Assembly: GCA_963728835.1 (NCBI GenBank)
Contig: CAVSKZ010000001.1
Span: forward strand, 434,001-498,000
DNA: 64,000 bases
Direction: 5' to 3'
Source of the DNA: VRUE01 sp963728835
GTDB lineage: Bacteria > Actinomycetota > Thermoleophilia > Solirubrobacterales > 70-9
Shown here: positions 16,684 through 24,572 of the stretch, in pieces
Position numbering within the stretch: position 1 is the first letter of the stretch
Layout: every line of letters starts with the position of its first letter
Program-made: the position numbers and the translations under genes
Notes under the pieces: model-generated
Databases searched by the model: none
Seen by the model: the letters and a program-made list of their open reading frames with translations, nothing else
What the model was told of the DNA's origin: nothing

Positions 16684-17937
16684 ATGGCCGACTCGGGAGG
16701 GGAGAAATCCGAGCTGCAGGTCGTCGCGGCGCCTGCGATCGAGAATCGGATCCTGGTTGTTCGGGGGCGCCAGGTGATGCTCGACGAAGATCTCGCGGAG
16801 CTTTATGGCGTTGAAACCCGCGTGCTCGTGCAGCAGGTCCGGCGCAACGAAAGGCGCTTCCCGGCGGACTTCATGTTCCAGCTTTCAACTGAGGAGTTCA
16901 GCAACTTGAAATCACAATTTGTGATCTCAAGTGGCGGGCACGGCGGTCGGCGCAAGCGTCCCCTGGTCTTCACCGAGCAAGGTGTGGCGATGCTCTCCGG
17001 GGTTCTTCGCAGCGATCGGGCCGTCGCGGTGAACATTGAGATCATGCGTGCGTTTGTCGAGCTGCGGCGCGTCGCCGGCTCGTTCGATGAGCTTCAGAAG
17101 CGGCTTGATCAGATGGAACTGGACATCGGGGCGCGTCTGGGCGAGCACGACGAGCAGCTTCGGCAGATCTTCGAGGCACTACGGCAGTTGATCGCGCCAC
17201 CACCCAGCACGAACCGGCCCATTGGGTTCAGGGTTCGAGAGGGCGACGTGGTACCGGTTTGGTACCGAGTCCGCCGCATGAGTCGGGATGACCTTGGTCG
17301 TCCGCTCGCTCTGGGACATTCCGGCGATGCGAGAGGTGGGGGAGACACGGCGGTCGCTTACCGGGTTTCTCATCCAGTTCATGTTCCCGTTTCGGATCGG
17401 GTTCCCCGCTGCCGCAACCGCGGTCGCATTCGCGATCGGCCTGGCTGTCGGCGCCGGCTCAGGGCCCTACGAGACGACCTTCTACGACGCCGCGTCCCAG
17501 ATAATTCCGGTCCTGCTGCTGGTGCTTGCGGTCGAGGCGCGCTTCTTCCGGATCGACCTGGTGCCGTTCAAGCAGGTTCGGGCGTCGTTCCAAGCCGAGC
17601 TGAAAGACGCGCTCGGGGAGAACTCGTCGCCGAGGGACGTAATCCGCGCTGCGGGGGCGCTCCAGAGCGGGCGGTCCATGGTCTACGTCCAGCAGCGGCT
17701 GCTGATGGCGCTGGCGCTGCTGGCACTCGTCGCAGGCGAGGTGGTTTCGATCCTCGTCCTGGGTCAGCCCGACCTGGAGTCGTCCTGGCTGCAGGGCTTG
17801 GTGCTGGGCGCGACGTTCGCCGGGTTGGGGGCCGTGACGGTCGCGGCGCTCACAGGTCCCATGCCGGCTGCCGAGCAATTCCCCCAGGCACCTGTGGGTC
17901 CCGGCAAGGGGGCGGACGGCACACCGGGATCTGTTGA
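16684..17937 (+). CDS. ORF6N-domain protein (copy 2), stop apparently lost
   Basis: The first 190 residues closely parallel copy 1 (RILVVRGRQVMLDEDLAELY, RFPADFMFQL, FTEQGVAMLSGVLRS) and reach the same tail, PIGFRVREGD. Where copy 1 stops, this frame continues for over 200 codons of Arg/Gly-rich sequence that lies out of frame over a well-formed membrane protein gene. The extension is therefore not believable as protein. Either a stop was lost or a one-base shift near 17240 hides a stop at about 17279. The real product is probably 190-200 residues. Confidence 0.6.
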   Translation: MADSGGEKSELQVVAAPAIENRILVVRGRQVMLDEDLAELYGVETRVLVQQVRRNERRFPADFMFQLSTEEFSNLKSQFVISSGGHGGRRKRPLVFTEQGVAMLSGVLRSDRAVAVNIEIMRAFVELRRVAGSFDELQKRLDQMELDIGARLGEHDEQLRQIFEALRQLIAPPPSTNRPIGFRVREGDVVPVWYRVRRMSRDDLGRPLALGHSGDARGGGDTAVAYRVSHPVHVPVSDRVPRCRNRGRIRDRPGCRRRLRALRDDLLRRRVPDNSGPAAGACGRGALLPDRPGAVQAGSGVVPSRAERRARGELVAEGRNPRCGGAPERAVHGLRPAAAADGAGAAGTRRRRGGFDPRPGSARPGVVLAAGLGAGRDVRRVGGRDGRGAHRSHAGCRAIPPGTCGSRQGGGRHTGIC

Positions 17938-17941
17938 GTAA
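17288..17941 (+). CDS. Membrane protein, unknown
   Basis: 217 residues or fewer; ATGs at 17288 and 17327 are both possible. Hydrophobic segments lie at about 38-57, 70-83, 137-157 and 170-188. Between helices is a polar stretch (LVPFKQVRASFQAELKDAL). No family recognised. It overlaps the read-through part of the second ORF6N frame and probably ends the island gene run. Confidence 0.6.
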   Translation: MTLVVRSLWDIPAMREVGETRRSLTGFLIQFMFPFRIGFPAAATAVAFAIGLAVGAGSGPYETTFYDAASQIIPVLLLVLAVEARFFRIDLVPFKQVRASFQAELKDALGENSSPRDVIRAAGALQSGRSMVYVQQRLLMALALLALVAGEVVSILVLGQPDLESSWLQGLVLGATFAGLGAVTVAALTGPMPAAEQFPQAPVGPGKGADGTPGSVE

Positions 17942-17985
17942 CCTCGCCGGGCACGGCTCCGCACCCCTCCACCAGCGGGAAGCAG

Positions 17986-18489
17986 ATGCCCACTCGGCTC
18001 AAGCACGTCGACCCCAACCGTCGCCCCGGTTTGTTCAGCCGCATCCTCGCCGCGCTTGCAAACACGCGGCTGGGGCGGTTCATGTCGGTGTACGTGCTCT
18101 GGAAGCTCGACCCGCACCTGATGCGCATGACCCGGGGTCGTCTCGGGATGGCGCTGGTGCTGCCCACGGCGCTGCTCGAAACCCGGGGCGCGAAGAGCGG
18201 CGCGCTGCGGCGCAATGTGGTCATCTACTTCCACGACGGCGAGCGGGTCACCATCGTCGCCTCGAAACTCGGCCTCCCGGAGCACCCGGCGTGGTTTCAC
18301 AACCTCCGGGCCCATCCCGACGTCACCTTCGGCGGCATCCCGATGCGGGCGGCGGTGGTGGGCGACGAGGCCGACCGCGACCGGCTCTGGGCTCTTGCCG
18401 ACCGCGTCTTCGCCCCCTACGCGGCGTACCGCCGGGAAGCGGCGAAGGCGAACCGGACGATTCCGATCGTCCAGCTCACCCCGCGCTAG
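17986..18489 (+). CDS. Deazaflavin-type nitroreductase/quinone reductase family protein
   Basis: 167 residues with the Ddn-like (split beta-barrel) pattern: LLETRGAKSGALRRNVVIYF, VTIVASKLGLPEHPAWFHNL and RAHPDVTFGG. These bind F420H2 in mycobacterial relatives and reduce quinones or nitro compounds. The ATG at 17986 fits the family length. It is convergent with the solute-binding protein gene, 29 bases apart. Confidence 0.88.
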   Translation: MPTRLKHVDPNRRPGLFSRILAALANTRLGRFMSVYVLWKLDPHLMRMTRGRLGMALVLPTALLETRGAKSGALRRNVVIYFHDGERVTIVASKLGLPEHPAWFHNLRAHPDVTFGGIPMRAAVVGDEADRDRLWALADRVFAPYAAYRREAAKANRTIPIVQLTPR

Positions 18490-18518
18490 CCAGGCTCGTC
18501 GTGTAGTCGGGACGTGCC

Positions 18519-19679
18519 CTAGTAAGGCGCTCCGACCGCTTTCGCCCAGTCCTCGTCGACGTGGAGCTCGCCATCCGCGTTCGTGTCGGCGATCACTACC
18601 GTCGCGGGTTGGCGATTCCCGCTGCGGGGGTCGATCGTGACCGAGCCGGTCCATCCCCGCCAGCCCCTGGTGCCGTCTAGCGCGGCGGCGAGCTTCTTGG
18701 GCGCGGTACCGCCCGCTCTCTCAATGCCGTTGGCGAGGAAGTTCAGCGAGTCGTAGGTGTAAGGACTCCAGGTGCCGGGGGCCTCGCCGAACTCGTCGCG
18801 GTACTCGGCCACCTTGGCAGCCGCGCCGGTGAAGTCCTCGGGGGCGGGCACACCGACCACGGGACAGGCGCGGGCGGCGGGCACCCCGGCGGTTTCGACG
18901 AAGCCGGTGTCATAGGAGGCATAGTCGGCAACGCACTTGGCCTTGACCTTGCCCTCATGCATCGCTTTGGCGAGCAGGCCACCCTCGGGGAAGTAGAGCG
19001 CCGCGTAAATCACGTCGGGGTTGTATGCGGCGAGCTCTTCCACCACGTCGGTGTAACTGCTTTGGCCGGGCAGGACCTCGTTGTAGATGACTTCGATGCC
19101 GGCTTCTTCGAGTGATTTCTTGAGTTCCTCGGAGACCGAGCTCGTGTAGCTTTGGGTATGGTCGAAGGCGATCGCGACGCGTTTGGCCCCGAGCCAACCG
19201 GTCAGGGCCTGCGAGGCCACAGGGGCGATCTGGTAGGTCATCGGCTGCAGGGTGAAGCCGAGGCCGTTGGTCGACTGGTCCGAGGTCAGCCTGATCGGCA
19301 CCAGGCCGGCGTCGATGTAGAGCGGCAGGGTCTCGGCTCCGACGCTGGAGTTGTAGGGGCCGACGATGCCGTCGAGGCCGTCGTCGATCGCCGATTCCGC
19401 CGCGGCGACGCCGGTCTCCGGGTCGGCCGCGTCGTCGATCGGGACGATCTCGACCTGTTTGCCCAGGATCCCGTCCTTGGCGTTGAGTTGCGCCGCTGCC
19501 AGTTCGGCGCCCTTCAGCATGCCTTCGCCGAGCACCGCCTGTTCACCGGAGAGCGGCGCCTCGAGCCCGACTCGGAAGGTGTTCGAGTCCTCGTCGGAGC
19601 CTGAGTCGCCGCAGCCCGCGGCAACGAGGGCGAGGGCGACAAAGGCGAATGCCGTGGCGAGCCGGAACTTGTTCTGCAC
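18519..19679 (-). CDS. ABC transporter substrate-binding lipoprotein (Leu/Ile/Val-type)
   Basis: 386 residues. A signal peptide ends in the lipobox VAAGC, giving a lipid-anchored Cys. It is followed by the periplasmic-binding type 1 fold (FRVGLEAPLSGEQAVLGEGM, IVGPYNSSVGAETLPLY, VAIAFDHTQSYTSSVSEEL, WSPYTYDSLNFLANGIERAG). Such proteins deliver branched-chain amino acids or related small molecules. The GTG start has AAAGGAG 8 bases upstream; the longer open frame to 20354 is not used. No permease or ATPase gene is adjacent, so it is an orphan binding protein here. Confidence 0.88.
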   Translation of the reverse strand: MQNKFRLATAFAFVALALVAAGCGDSGSDEDSNTFRVGLEAPLSGEQAVLGEGMLKGAELAAAQLNAKDGILGKQVEIVPIDDAADPETGVAAAESAIDDGLDGIVGPYNSSVGAETLPLYIDAGLVPIRLTSDQSTNGLGFTLQPMTYQIAPVASQALTGWLGAKRVAIAFDHTQSYTSSVSEELKKSLEEAGIEVIYNEVLPGQSSYTDVVEELAAYNPDVIYAALYFPEGGLLAKAMHEGKVKAKCVADYASYDTGFVETAGVPAARACPVVGVPAPEDFTGAAAKVAEYRDEFGEAPGTWSPYTYDSLNFLANGIERAGGTAPKKLAAALDGTRGWRGWTGSVTIDPRSGNRQPATVVIADTNADGELHVDEDWAKAVGAPY

Positions 19680-19735
19680 GAGTGCAGCTCCTTTCGAGAG
19701 CGGTGCGCTGTTGTCTGGTCGGTCCCGCGACTCTC

Positions 19736-21157
19736 TCACGTTCGCCGGTCGGCCGTGGCCGAACCGAGTGCCTCCGCCACGAGCCGGACCCCTTGCTCGA
19801 TTGCGGGCTCGGGGAGGCCGCCGAAGCCGAGGACGAGGCCGGGCGGGCCGCCCGGCCTGAAGCGGTGCAGGGCCAGCCCCTCGAGGGCGACGCCCCGATC
19901 CGCGGCGGCGGCGATCAGGCGGGGCTCGTCGACGCCGGCGGGAAGCTCGGCAAGCTCGTAGAGACCGGCGGCTCCCTCCTCGACGCGGGCCTCGGGGAGG
20001 TGGTGCGCCAGGGATTTCATCAGCGCCTCGCGACGGCGCTGGTAGCGGAGGCGCATGCGGCGAAGGTGACGGTCGAGCTCGCCGCGCGCGATGAAGTCCT
20101 GCAGGGCGAGCTGGCCGATCGTCTCCGAGCCGCGGTCCTCGATCGTCTTCACCGAGATCAGCGGCCAGCCCAGCCAGGACGGGGTGAGCATCCAGCCGAG
20201 CCGCATGCCGGGGACCAGGCGCTTGCTGGCCGAGCCGATGTAGGCGACGCGCTCGGCTGCGAGGCCCTGGAGCGCGCCGACGCCGGCCCGGTCGTAGCGC
20301 AGCTCGGCGTCGAAGTCGTCCTCGACGATCAGCCGCTCTCCCCGCTCCGCCCACTCGATCAGGGCCGCCCGCCGCTCGCTGCTCAGCACCCGTCCGGTCG
20401 GGAACTGGTGGGCGGGGGTGACGATCACCGCCGCCGCCTCGGTTGCCTCGAGGTCCTCGACCCGCAGCCCCTCCCCGTCGACCGCGACCGGCACCACCTC
20501 GATCCCGGCCTGCTCGATGATCAACCGGTGCACATGCCAGCCGGGATCCTCCAGGGCGACCCGCTCGACACCGCGATCGCGCAGCCAGCGCGCAATCAGG
20601 GAAAGGCCCTGGGAGAAGCCCGTGCAGACGAGCAGGTGCTCCGGGTCGGCGGCGGCACCGCGGACCCGCCCCAGGTACTCGGCAAGCGCCTCGCGCAGTG
20701 CCGGGACTCCGCGCGGGTCCGGGTAGTCGACGGCGTCGATCGGCGCCTGCCGCCAGGCGGCGCGCAGCGAGCGCAGCCAGCGGTCGCGCGGAAAGCCGGC
20801 GAGGTCGGGGAGGCCGGGGTCGAGGCGGTAGGGAAGGCTGGGCTGCAGCGACCGAGCCGGCGGCCGTGGCGCCTGCGAACGAACGGTGAGGGCGACCCGC
20901 GTCGGCGCGCCCTGGCCGGCGAGCAGGTACCCCTCGGCGGCGAGCTGGCCGTAGGCCTCGCTGACGACCCCGCGGGAGACCCCGAGCTCCGCGGCGAGGC
21001 TGCGGGTCGAGGGGAGCCGCGTCCCCGCCACCAGCCGCCCCGCCCGGATGTCAGCGCGGATCGAGCGCTCGATCTGTTCGTGCAGCGGCGCTTCCGCTTC
21101 GCGGTCGAGTCCTACCAGTAGTCCGCCTACCGAAACTGGACCTGTTGGATGAGCCAT
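19736..21157 (-). CDS. MocR/PdxR-type GntR regulator with aminotransferase domain
   Basis: About 473 residues. The N-terminal GntR winged helix (LHEQIERSIRADIRAGRL, LPSTRSLAAELGVSRG) is joined to a fold-type I aminotransferase-like domain that binds PLP. The lysine motif lies in VAYIGSASKRLVPGMRLGW and the strand LIVEDDFDAELRYD precedes it. MocR proteins sense PLP or amino compounds and usually control a neighbouring gene. The ATG at 21157 is favoured; a longer start at 21238 would run through the divergent regulatory region. The divergent FAD oxidoreductase is the likely target. Confidence 0.88.
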   Translation of the reverse strand: MAHPTGPVSVGGLLVGLDREAEAPLHEQIERSIRADIRAGRLVAGTRLPSTRSLAAELGVSRGVVSEAYGQLAAEGYLLAGQGAPTRVALTVRSQAPRPPARSLQPSLPYRLDPGLPDLAGFPRDRWLRSLRAAWRQAPIDAVDYPDPRGVPALREALAEYLGRVRGAAADPEHLLVCTGFSQGLSLIARWLRDRGVERVALEDPGWHVHRLIIEQAGIEVVPVAVDGEGLRVEDLEATEAAAVIVTPAHQFPTGRVLSSERRAALIEWAERGERLIVEDDFDAELRYDRAGVGALQGLAAERVAYIGSASKRLVPGMRLGWMLTPSWLGWPLISVKTIEDRGSETIGQLALQDFIARGELDRHLRRMRLRYQRRREALMKSLAHHLPEARVEEGAAGLYELAELPAGVDEPRLIAAAADRGVALEGLALHRFRPGGPPGLVLGFGGLPEPAIEQGVRLVAEALGSATADRRT

Positions 21158-21182
21158 TACTGGCACTGTATAGCGGTCCAGT
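21135..21182. promoter_or_regulatory. Inverted repeat over the MocR gene start
   Basis: ACTGGACC at 21135-21142 and its exact reverse complement GGTCCAGT at 21175-21182 flank the MocR start codon. This could be an autoregulatory operator. MocR regulators more often bind direct repeats, so the call is tentative. Confidence 0.35.
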
Positions 21183-21207
21183 GGTCCCGTAATCTCGTAG
21201 CCAACCT

Positions 21208-21257
21208 GCTGACTTCGTGGTTCCCGGTCCATATGCACGGAAAACCACGAAGTCAGC
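21208..21257. promoter_or_regulatory. 15-bp perfect inverted repeat in divergent promoter region
   Basis: GCTGACTTCGTGGTT at 21208-21222 is matched exactly by its reverse complement at 21243-21257, with a 20-base spacer. It lies between the MocR gene and the oxidoreductase start. It is either a two-site operator or a long hairpin in the oxidoreductase leader. Confidence 0.55.
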
Positions 21258-21291
21258 GAGAACGGCGGCGATGGACGAAAGCGAGGACGCG

Positions 21292-22458
21292 ATGAGCGGG
21301 ATCACGATCGTCGGCGGAGGGCTCGCCGGCCTGACGGCAGCGATCGAGTGCGCGGAGGGCGGGGCGGAGGTCCGCCTGCTCGAGGCGCATGACGTCCTCG
21401 GCGGTCGCGCCCGCAGCATGGCCGGCCCCTACAAGGCCAACCTCGGCCCCCACGTCATCTACAAGGACGGCCCGCTCTGGCACTGGCTGGTCGAGCGCGG
21501 GCTCCTGCCCGCCCACAGGAACGCGCCGCTGGCCGGGATCCGCTTCCGCTGGCAGGGCGACGTGCGCCGCACCCCGCCCCTGGGCACGATCCCCTCGGTC
21601 CTGCGCCTGCGCGGCCGCGAGGCCCCTGTCGACCAGGACTTCCGCGGCTGGGTCGCGAGCCACGCCGACGAGCGGACCGCGGCGATGCTCTCCGCCGCCG
21701 CCGGTGTCTACACCTTCCACCACGCCCCGGGCGAGCTCTCGGCGGCATTCGTCTGGGGGCACTCGGTGCGGGTCCTGCTCAGCCCGCCGCCCACGGCGCG
21801 CTACCTGGTCGGGGGCTGGGGATCGATGATTGCGGCGCTCGAGTCGCGGGCACGCGAGCTCGGGGTCGGGATCGAGACCGGCCACCCGGTTGACGCCCTG
21901 CCCGAGCCGCCCGTGATCGTCGCCACCGAGCTGGGCCAGGCGCGGGAGCTGCTCGGCGAGGGCTCGCTGCGCTGGCCGGCCGGGAGCACCGTCTGCGTCG
22001 ACCTCGGGCTCGAGCATCGCCGCGGCGACCCCTTCGTCGTCTCCGACCTCGACGAAGCCGGCTGGGTCGAGCGCTTCAGCGCCGCCGACCCCTCGCTTGC
22101 CCCCGAGGGGGAGGAGCTGGTGCAGGCGCAGTTGCCGATCCGGCCGGGCGAGAGCGCCGAGACGGCGGGCCTGCGCTTGGAGCGCCTGCTCGACGCCTCG
22201 CTCCCCGCCTGGCGCGAGCGCGAGACCTGGCGCCGGCGCCAGGTGATGGACGGCCGCACCGGCCCGCTCGACCATCCGGGCCTCAGCTGGCGGGACCGCC
22301 CGGCGATCGACCGTGGCGGCGGGGTCTTCCTCGCCGGCGACATGGTCGCGGCGCCGGGCCTCCTCTCCGAGGTCTCCTGGGCCAGCGGGGTCGAGGCGAG
22401 TCGGCTGGCCCTCACAGCGGCCGGTGCCGGGCGCCCGCAGCTGAGGCGGGTCGCGTAG
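21292..22458 (+). CDS. FAD-dependent amine oxidase/desaturase-like oxidoreductase
   Basis: About 388 residues. It opens with a Rossmann dinucleotide motif (ITIVGGGLAGLTAAIE, then LLEAHDVLGGRARSM), the GxGxxG...E-R pattern of phytoene desaturase and amine oxidase relatives. It ends with GGGVFLAGDMVAAPGLLSEV, the C-terminal FAD-binding motif. Substrate unknown. The ATG at 21292 places the fold directly at the N-terminus; ATG 21271 is also possible. Divergence from a MocR regulator suggests induction by an amine or PLP-linked compound. Confidence 0.85.
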   Translation: MSGITIVGGGLAGLTAAIECAEGGAEVRLLEAHDVLGGRARSMAGPYKANLGPHVIYKDGPLWHWLVERGLLPAHRNAPLAGIRFRWQGDVRRTPPLGTIPSVLRLRGREAPVDQDFRGWVASHADERTAAMLSAAAGVYTFHHAPGELSAAFVWGHSVRVLLSPPPTARYLVGGWGSMIAALESRARELGVGIETGHPVDALPEPPVIVATELGQARELLGEGSLRWPAGSTVCVDLGLEHRRGDPFVVSDLDEAGWVERFSAADPSLAPEGEELVQAQLPIRPGESAETAGLRLERLLDASLPAWRERETWRRRQVMDGRTGPLDHPGLSWRDRPAIDRGGGVFLAGDMVAAPGLLSEVSWASGVEASRLALTAAGAGRPQLRRVA

Positions 22459-22499
22459 GAGGGCTTCCCAGCACGTCCTGGTCGATTACCGTCCCGGCG

Positions 22500-22985
22500 A
22501 TGGCAGCGACGAGCGCCGGGATCCTGCTCCACCGCCGCGCCGCAGCGGCGACCGAAGTGCTGCTGGTCCATCCCGGCGGGCCGTTCTGGGCGAAGAAGGA
22601 CCTCGGCGCCTGGTCGGTGCCGAAGGGCGAAGTCGACGAGGGGGAGGACCCCCGTGCCTGCGCCCTGCGCGAGCTCGAGGAGGAGCTGGGCTCAGGCCTC
22701 GGCCTCTCCGCCGGCGACCTGACCGAGTTGGGCTCGGTGCGCCAGAAGGGCGGCAAGACGGTCCGCTGCTGGGCGGCCGAGGGGGATTTCGACCCCGCCG
22801 ACCTGCGCAGCAACGCCTTCACCATGGAGTGGCCGCCGCGCTCGGGCGCCGAGCGCGAGTTCCCCGAGGTCGACCGGGCGGAGTGGTTCGGGCTCGAGGC
22901 GGCGCGGGAGAAGATCAACCCCGCCCAGGCCGAGTTCCTCGATCGGCTGGCCCAGCGCGACCTATACTCGCCGGGCGATGACTGA
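22500..22985 (+). CDS. NUDIX hydrolase
   Basis: 161 residues with a complete Nudix box, from GEVDEGEDPRACALRELEEE and on to LG, matching GxxxxxExxxxxxxREUxEExGU. The start (SAGILLHRR) and WSVPKGEV are typical of diadenosine/NTP-sanitising family members. It overlaps the RDD gene by 8 bases. Confidence 0.92.
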   Translation: MAATSAGILLHRRAAAATEVLLVHPGGPFWAKKDLGAWSVPKGEVDEGEDPRACALRELEEELGSGLGLSAGDLTELGSVRQKGGKTVRCWAAEGDFDPADLRSNAFTMEWPPRSGAEREFPEVDRAEWFGLEAAREKINPAQAEFLDRLAQRDLYSPGDD

Positions 22986-24057
22986 CGGCCCCGATCCGCA
23001 CTCGGCCCCGCCCGGCGACGGGCCCTCGGGCCGTCCCCTGCCGCTCTCGGTGCGCCTGCTCGGCGCCGGGGTGCGCAGCGCCCGCAGCGTGACCAAGGCG
23101 ACCGGCATCGACCGGGCGGTCGAGAGCGCCGCCGAGGAGGCGATGGTCGCCGCGGTCGAGAGCGAGGCGGTCGAACGGGCCCTGGCCCGGGTCATAAAGG
23201 GCCCGGTCGTCGAGGAGGCGATGAACAGCGCCCTCGAGAGCGACACGGTGAAGCGCGCGCTGATCGACGCCCTCGACAGCGAGCTGGTCGACGAGGTCTG
23301 GCGGCAGCTGCTGGCGAGCGAGGAGGTCCAGCGGCTGATCGAGCGGATCGCCGAGGCGCCGGAGATACGGGCAGCGATCAGCGCCCAGGGCGTCGGGATG
23401 ATCGAGGACGTCGGTCACACGATCGGCAACGGCACAAAGCGCGCCGACGGCGCCGTCGAGCGGATTGCGCGCCGGATCTTCTTCCGCAAGCGCCGCGCCG
23501 AGGCCACCGATCGGGCAGGCCTCGTCACCCGCGGCGCCGCCTTCGTCCTCGACGCGCTGATCGTCAACCTCGGCTTCTCCGGCCTGGCCGCGGTCGCGGC
23601 GCTGATCGCCTCTGCCTTCACCGGCACCGGCAACGGCGTCTCCGACGCGGCGCTCGCGGTCGGCACGACGCTCTGGTTCGCGCTCGGAAGCGTCTACCTG
23701 GTCGGCTTCTGGTCGCTGGCCGCGCAGACGCCGGGCATGCGCTTCCTCGGGATCAGGCTCGACGTCGAAGGCAGGGGGCTGCCGCCGAGGCGATCGCTGA
23801 AACGCCTGCTCGGGATGATCCTGGCCGCGATCCCCTTCGGGCTCGGCTTCCTCGGCATCCTCTTCGACGAGCGGCGGCGGGCCTGGGACGATCGCCTCAG
23901 CCGGGCCGACGTCGTCTACGAGGGCAACGAGCGCACGCTCGCCCCCTGGGCGCGTCTCGAGGTCCCCTCGCCCGCCGCAGGGGCCTCGGCAACGACGAAG
24001 GCCCCGGATTCCCGGGGCCTTCAGCCGCAGCGCGTAGCCGGGTCTTCGCCTAGCTGA
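22978..24057 (+). CDS. RDD-family membrane protein
   Basis: 359 residues. The N-terminal 150 are helical and charged, with repeated motifs such as AVESAAEEAMVAAVESEAVE. The RDD domain follows from about 180 (AGLVTRGAAFVLDALIVNLG, the Arg and Asp pair), with TPGMRFLGIRL and DRLSRADVVYE at its end. Function of RDD proteins is unclear, perhaps transport or envelope. The last 20 residues overlap a strong hairpin. Confidence 0.85.
   Translation: MTDGPDPHSAPPGDGPSGRPLPLSVRLLGAGVRSARSVTKATGIDRAVESAAEEAMVAAVESEAVERALARVIKGPVVEEAMNSALESDTVKRALIDALDSELVDEVWRQLLASEEVQRLIERIAEAPEIRAAISAQGVGMIEDVGHTIGNGTKRADGAVERIARRIFFRKRRAEATDRAGLVTRGAAFVLDALIVNLGFSGLAAVAALIASAFTGTGNGVSDAALAVGTTLWFALGSVYLVGFWSLAAQTPGMRFLGIRLDVEGRGLPPRRSLKRLLGMILAAIPFGLGFLGILFDERRRAWDDRLSRADVVYEGNERTLAPWARLEVPSPAAGASATTKAPDSRGLQPQRVAGSSPS
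23997..24022. terminator. Hairpin between convergent genes
   Basis: Arms GAAGGCCCCGG and CCGGGGCCTTC with a 4-base loop. It lies in the last codons of the RDD gene and faces the end of the minus-strand DUF7144 gene, so it may terminate in both directions. There is no T tract, which is usual in high-GC genomes. Confidence 0.5.
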
Positions 24058-24433
24058 CCCTGCCTGCGGGCCCCTCGGACAGCTTGTAGATGATGATGAT
24101 CGCGAGGGCGAAGATCGCCAGCGACCAGAAGGGGTAGGCCGGGATCGAGAGCAGCGCGGCCATCGCGTTCAGGGCGGCGATGAAGATGCCGAACCAGCGG
24201 CCGAATTCACCCCCGGAGAAGAGCGAGAATGCGGCGACGAGCTCGAGCACGCCGATGATCAGGATGATCCAGCCCCAGGTGTTGAGGCCGCTGAGGATGT
24301 AGGTGACGTCTTCGGTGAAGAACTTCGAGTCGCCGATCGCGGCGATGCCGTAGATGATGTTGAGGACACCGGAGACCAGGAGAAGGACGCCGGCGAAGAC
24401 CCACCAACCGCTGAGAGTGCTCTCCTCGTTCAT
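24050..24433 (-). CDS. DUF7144-type four-helix membrane protein
   Basis: 127 residues with four hydrophobic segments beginning GWWVFAGVLLLVSGVLNIIY, then LNTWGWIILIIGVLEL, FGIFIAALNAMAALLSIPAY and a last helix ending in IYKLSEG. This is the conserved layout of small actinobacterial membrane proteins of the DUF7144 kind. Function is unknown. Its end overlaps the RDD gene by 8 bases on the opposite strand. Confidence 0.8.
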   Translation of the reverse strand: MNEESTLSGWWVFAGVLLLVSGVLNIIYGIAAIGDSKFFTEDVTYILSGLNTWGWIILIIGVLELVAAFSLFSGGEFGRWFGIFIAALNAMAALLSIPAYPFWSLAIFALAIIIIYKLSEGPAGRVS

Positions 24434-24572
24434 GGGTAAACCTTTCGTGACTCCAAAAGTGGACAGGGATAGTGGTGTGAAAATGCTAGGAGCGGTTTCG
24501 GGGCCCGTTCGGCCGTTCCTGCGCCTGCCATCTCTCCTGCTTTAGGCCCCGCTTCGAATAGGCTCCCCTGCC

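Noticed and set aside
11620..18489. Complete prophage
   Set aside because: No integrase, terminase, portal or capsid genes; only phage-type ORF6N and lysozyme-like genes, so at most a remnant or island.
19680..20354. Long N-terminal extension of the solute-binding protein
   Set aside because: It reads antisense-frame sequence of the MocR gene; the signal peptide and Shine-Dalgarno place the start at 19679.
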